Shown here piece after piece: positions 5,960 through 7,288 of a stretch of 7,288 nt of DNA (positions within the stretch are counted from its first letter, which is position 1; each line of letters begins with the position of its first letter). Below the pieces are notes generated by a model, which searched no databases, was not told where the DNA came from, and saw only the letters and a list, made by a program, of their open reading frames with translations. The DNA lies in assembly GCA_029261615.1 (NCBI GenBank), contig JAJDAX010000006.1, positions 1-7,288 on the forward strand. The letters run 5' to 3'. The DNA comes from Nitrospinaceae bacterium. Its GTDB lineage: Bacteria > Nitrospinota > Nitrospinia > Nitrospinales > Nitrospinaceae. A program made the position numbers and the translations under genes.

Positions 5960-6835
5960 TTGAAAAAGCCATCTCACTCCAATAATGGCCGCCGCAGGTC
6001 TCATCAACAACCCCGTAAAGTACAGGGCCGAACCCCAACTCCGCCCACGCAACAAAACCGGCCGCGCAGTCAAAACAGTTCGCAAAACAAACAAGCCACT
6101 GAAATGTGGATGAAACCGACGTCTGATACGTTGACATCCCATATTCCAATGGGCAACAGCAAACCCGGGCAGCGCGACAGCAACAGTCAAAACAACCGTC
6201 GACCGAGCCAGGGCCAAGGCCAGGGACAGCAAGGTCAGAGCAACGGCCGACCACGTCAAGGCCAGCAGCAAAACCGGTTTGGCGGCTCCCGCAACTCTTC
6301 AAACGAGCGACAGTTCAAGAGTCGTCCTTACACCCCCCCTGTTGACAACGTGAATGGAAATGGCAAATTAAAAACCCCGGCTCCAATTGAGAAGCCTCCA
6401 GTCACTACCGCCCCAACCAATAGCACTTCTTTACCCGTCGTGGATGCCGATGTCCCGCGTCCAGCAGGTCTCAAGAAGCTCACAGCAGACATCGAACCAT
6501 TCGAGTTGTTCTGTGCCTATCATCTGGGGATCACCCAGGAGCGCGGGTACAAGCCGTCTAACATCAACGAGGTTGCCAGACGATTTCGGACCGACCCTGC
6601 AACGATCAAGCAGGCGCTCAAGGAATACGACATGGACCCTGCGGCCCTCATGGACCGGGATTTTGATATGGCACTTGGTCAGTTGGACATACAGGTTGCA
6701 CCGGAAGGCGTGGACCGTAAGGAACTGGCAAAAAACATCTACCAGGAATTTCTGGAAGCTGAAGTCATCAAACGGGACTGGGGTAAAATTCTGGAGGAAG
6801 ACCGAAAGGAAAATCAGAAAATTTTCAAAGACTGA
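5960..6835 (+). CDS. Uncharacterised protein: basic Q/N/R-rich disordered region plus helix-turn-helix-like C-terminal domain
   Basis: No recognised named gene. The start is TTG, supported by AAAGGA at good spacing. Residues 1 to about 165 are low complexity, rich in Gln, Asn, Arg, Ser, Pro and Gly and strongly basic. The stretch about 81-109 has GQGQGQQGQ and two RPxQGQ units 16 residues apart, resembling RNA-binding or condensate-forming tails. Residues about 175-291 look folded: PFELFCAYHLGITQERGY, then NINEVARRFRTDPATIKQAL (201-220), which fits a helix-turn-helix (compare the general pattern VARRFxVxPATIKxAL), then an acidic/basic helical end (VDRKELAKNIYQEFLEA to KIFKD). This suggests a DNA- or RNA-associated protein acting in the cytoplasm; no signal peptide or membrane segment. 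It lies 63 bp after pepF with no terminator seen between, so cotranscription is plausible, and it converges with dacB. Gene reality is high; function is unknown. Confidence 0.85.
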   Translation: MKKPSHSNNGRRRSHQQPRKVQGRTPTPPTQQNRPRSQNSSQNKQATEMWMKPTSDTLTSHIPMGNSKPGQRDSNSQNNRRPSQGQGQGQQGQSNGRPRQGQQQNRFGGSRNSSNERQFKSRPYTPPVDNVNGNGKLKTPAPIEKPPVTTAPTNSTSLPVVDADVPRPAGLKKLTADIEPFELFCAYHLGITQERGYKPSNINEVARRFRTDPATIKQALKEYDMDPAALMDRDFDMALGQLDIQVAPEGVDRKELAKNIYQEFLEAEVIKRDWGKILEEDRKENQKIFKD

Positions 6836-6858
6836 TAAGCTAATAAAATAATCAGTTT
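6829..6858. terminator. Weak hairpin between convergent genes, possible terminator
   Basis: ACTGAT (6831-6836) pairs with ATCAGT (6851-6856), extendable to 8 pairs with G-U at the base (6829-6858) around a 14-nt AT-rich loop. The 5' arm contains the TGA stop of the 291-aa gene. On the minus strand a T-rich stretch lies upstream of the hairpin, and neither side has a clean T-run immediately after the stem. It sits where a bidirectional terminator would be expected, but the stem is weak and AT-rich. Confidence 0.3.
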
Positions 6859-6879
6859 GCTAAAAAAATAAATATTCTT

Positions 6880-7288
6880 CTAATTTAAATTACCTTTATT
6901 GTTTTCAGGAGGGCTATCTCCCTTTCGGGAGAACTTGAGCGCTTCTGCCAAAATAGAATTTTGCAGCCGGTGCGCCCGGCCGTTGGAACACTTTAAACCG
7001 TTCATCAAAATTGAAAAGGCGAAGGCTTCGCCGTCTTTTGATTGAAAATATCCGGACAGACTGCTGACGTGATTGAGCGTCCCCGTCTTGGTGCGTATCG
7101 TGTGCGCCCGGTTGACCCGTACCATACGATCCTCAACTGTGCCATCCAGCCCCATGATGGCCATGGCGGAAACGAATTCCGGAAACACCGACCAGTCTCC
7201 GTGAACATCTTTCAATACCGCAATCATCTGATCCGGCGACAACCGGTTCTGCCTGGAAAGCCCGGACCCGTCTTCAATTGAAAACGTG
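6880..7288 (-). CDS. dacB: D-alanyl-D-alanine carboxypeptidase/endopeptidase, PBP4 (DacB) family, C-terminal part
   Basis: Periplasmic penicillin-binding protein of peptidase family S13, trimming or cleaving peptidoglycan stem peptides. Only the last 135 residues lie in the window; the gene continues past 7288 on the minus strand, so its start, signal peptide, SxxK and SxN motifs are not visible. What is seen: EDGSGLSRQNRLSPDQM, the strongly conserved DGSGLSR block of this family; the third catalytic motif KTG as RTKTGTLN (KTGT encoded at 7089-7078); then SSLSGYF and AFAFSILMNG, the usual beta-strand region after KTG. The product ends with a polar tail (KGDSPPENNKGNLN) and TAG. It converges with the 291-aa gene with a 44-bp gap. 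The family is secure; the exact gene symbol is by family similarity. Confidence 0.92.
   Translation of the reverse strand, partial: TFSIEDGSGLSRQNRLSPDQMIAVLKDVHGDWSVFPEFVSAMAIMGLDGTVEDRMVRVNRAHTIRTKTGTLNHVSSLSGYFQSKDGEAFAFSILMNGLKCSNGRAHRLQNSILAEALKFSRKGDSPPENNKGNLN
6917..6932 (-). repeat. Perfect hairpin with GNRA-type loop inside the dacB 3' end
   Basis: On the minus strand, TCTCCC and GGGAGA flank GAAA: six perfect pairs closed by a GNRA tetraloop, about 12-17 codons before the dacB stop. No T-run follows closely. It encodes part of the polar tail and may be a coincidence of codon choice or an RNA-stabilising stem. Confidence 0.35.

Noticed and set aside
6200..6270. Short DNA repeats such as CAAGGCCAG at 6215 and 6257
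   Set aside because: Explained by the repetitive Gln-Gly-Gln coding of the disordered region; not regular enough for a separate repeat array, and not CRISPR.
5856..6302. Long minus-strand open frames opposite the start of the 291-aa gene
   Set aside because: Their Cys/Val/Gly/Leu-rich translations are mirror images of the Gln/Arg/Pro-rich codons on the plus strand, with no start signal or domain.

Overview
The window reads as an ordinary chromosomal housekeeping stretch from a Gram-negative-type bacterium with moderate GC (roughly half). It holds four clear protein-coding regions plus one divergently placed fragment. A zinc-ribbon bacterial valyl-tRNA synthetase, an M3B oligoendopeptidase F and an S13-type D-Ala-D-Ala carboxypeptidase (PBP4/DacB-like) are certain at family level. 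The flanking genes, one with an acidic disordered region and one with a Q/N/R-rich disordered region, feel like lineages formerly called Deltaproteobacteria or Nitrospinota. That placement is inference from style only and is weak.

Layout: (1) 1-852 (+) is the 3' part of an acidic, proline-rich protein ending in a helical tail. (2) 853-1070 is a leader region with a convincing sigma70-like promoter (925-952), a perfect 9-bp-arm hairpin (1038-1059) and a Shine-Dalgarno directly before valS. (3) 1071-3728 (+) is valS, complete, 885 codons. (4) 3729-4084 is a 356-bp AT-richer gap with inverted repeats, an 11-bp tandem repeat and a possible unannotated 45-aa single-membrane-span ORF on the minus strand. 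(5) 4085-5896 (+) is pepF, complete, with no visible Shine-Dalgarno. (6) 5960-6835 (+) is a TTG-initiated 291-aa protein with a disordered basic N-terminus and a helix-turn-helix-like C-terminus. (7) 6880-7288 (-) is the C-terminal end of dacB, convergent with gene 6 and running off the window.

Working together: valS has its own promoter and leader and need not depend on the upstream gene. The pepF gene and the 291-aa gene lie 63 bp apart on the same strand with no evident terminator between them, so they may be cotranscribed. dacB belongs to a separate minus-strand unit. I see no mobile element, CRISPR array, phage gene, rRNA or intact tRNA, and no coherent new multi-gene system. The parts that deserve a second look are the two disordered-region proteins, the valS leader, the valS-pepF gap and the shift in codon use at the 3' end of valS.
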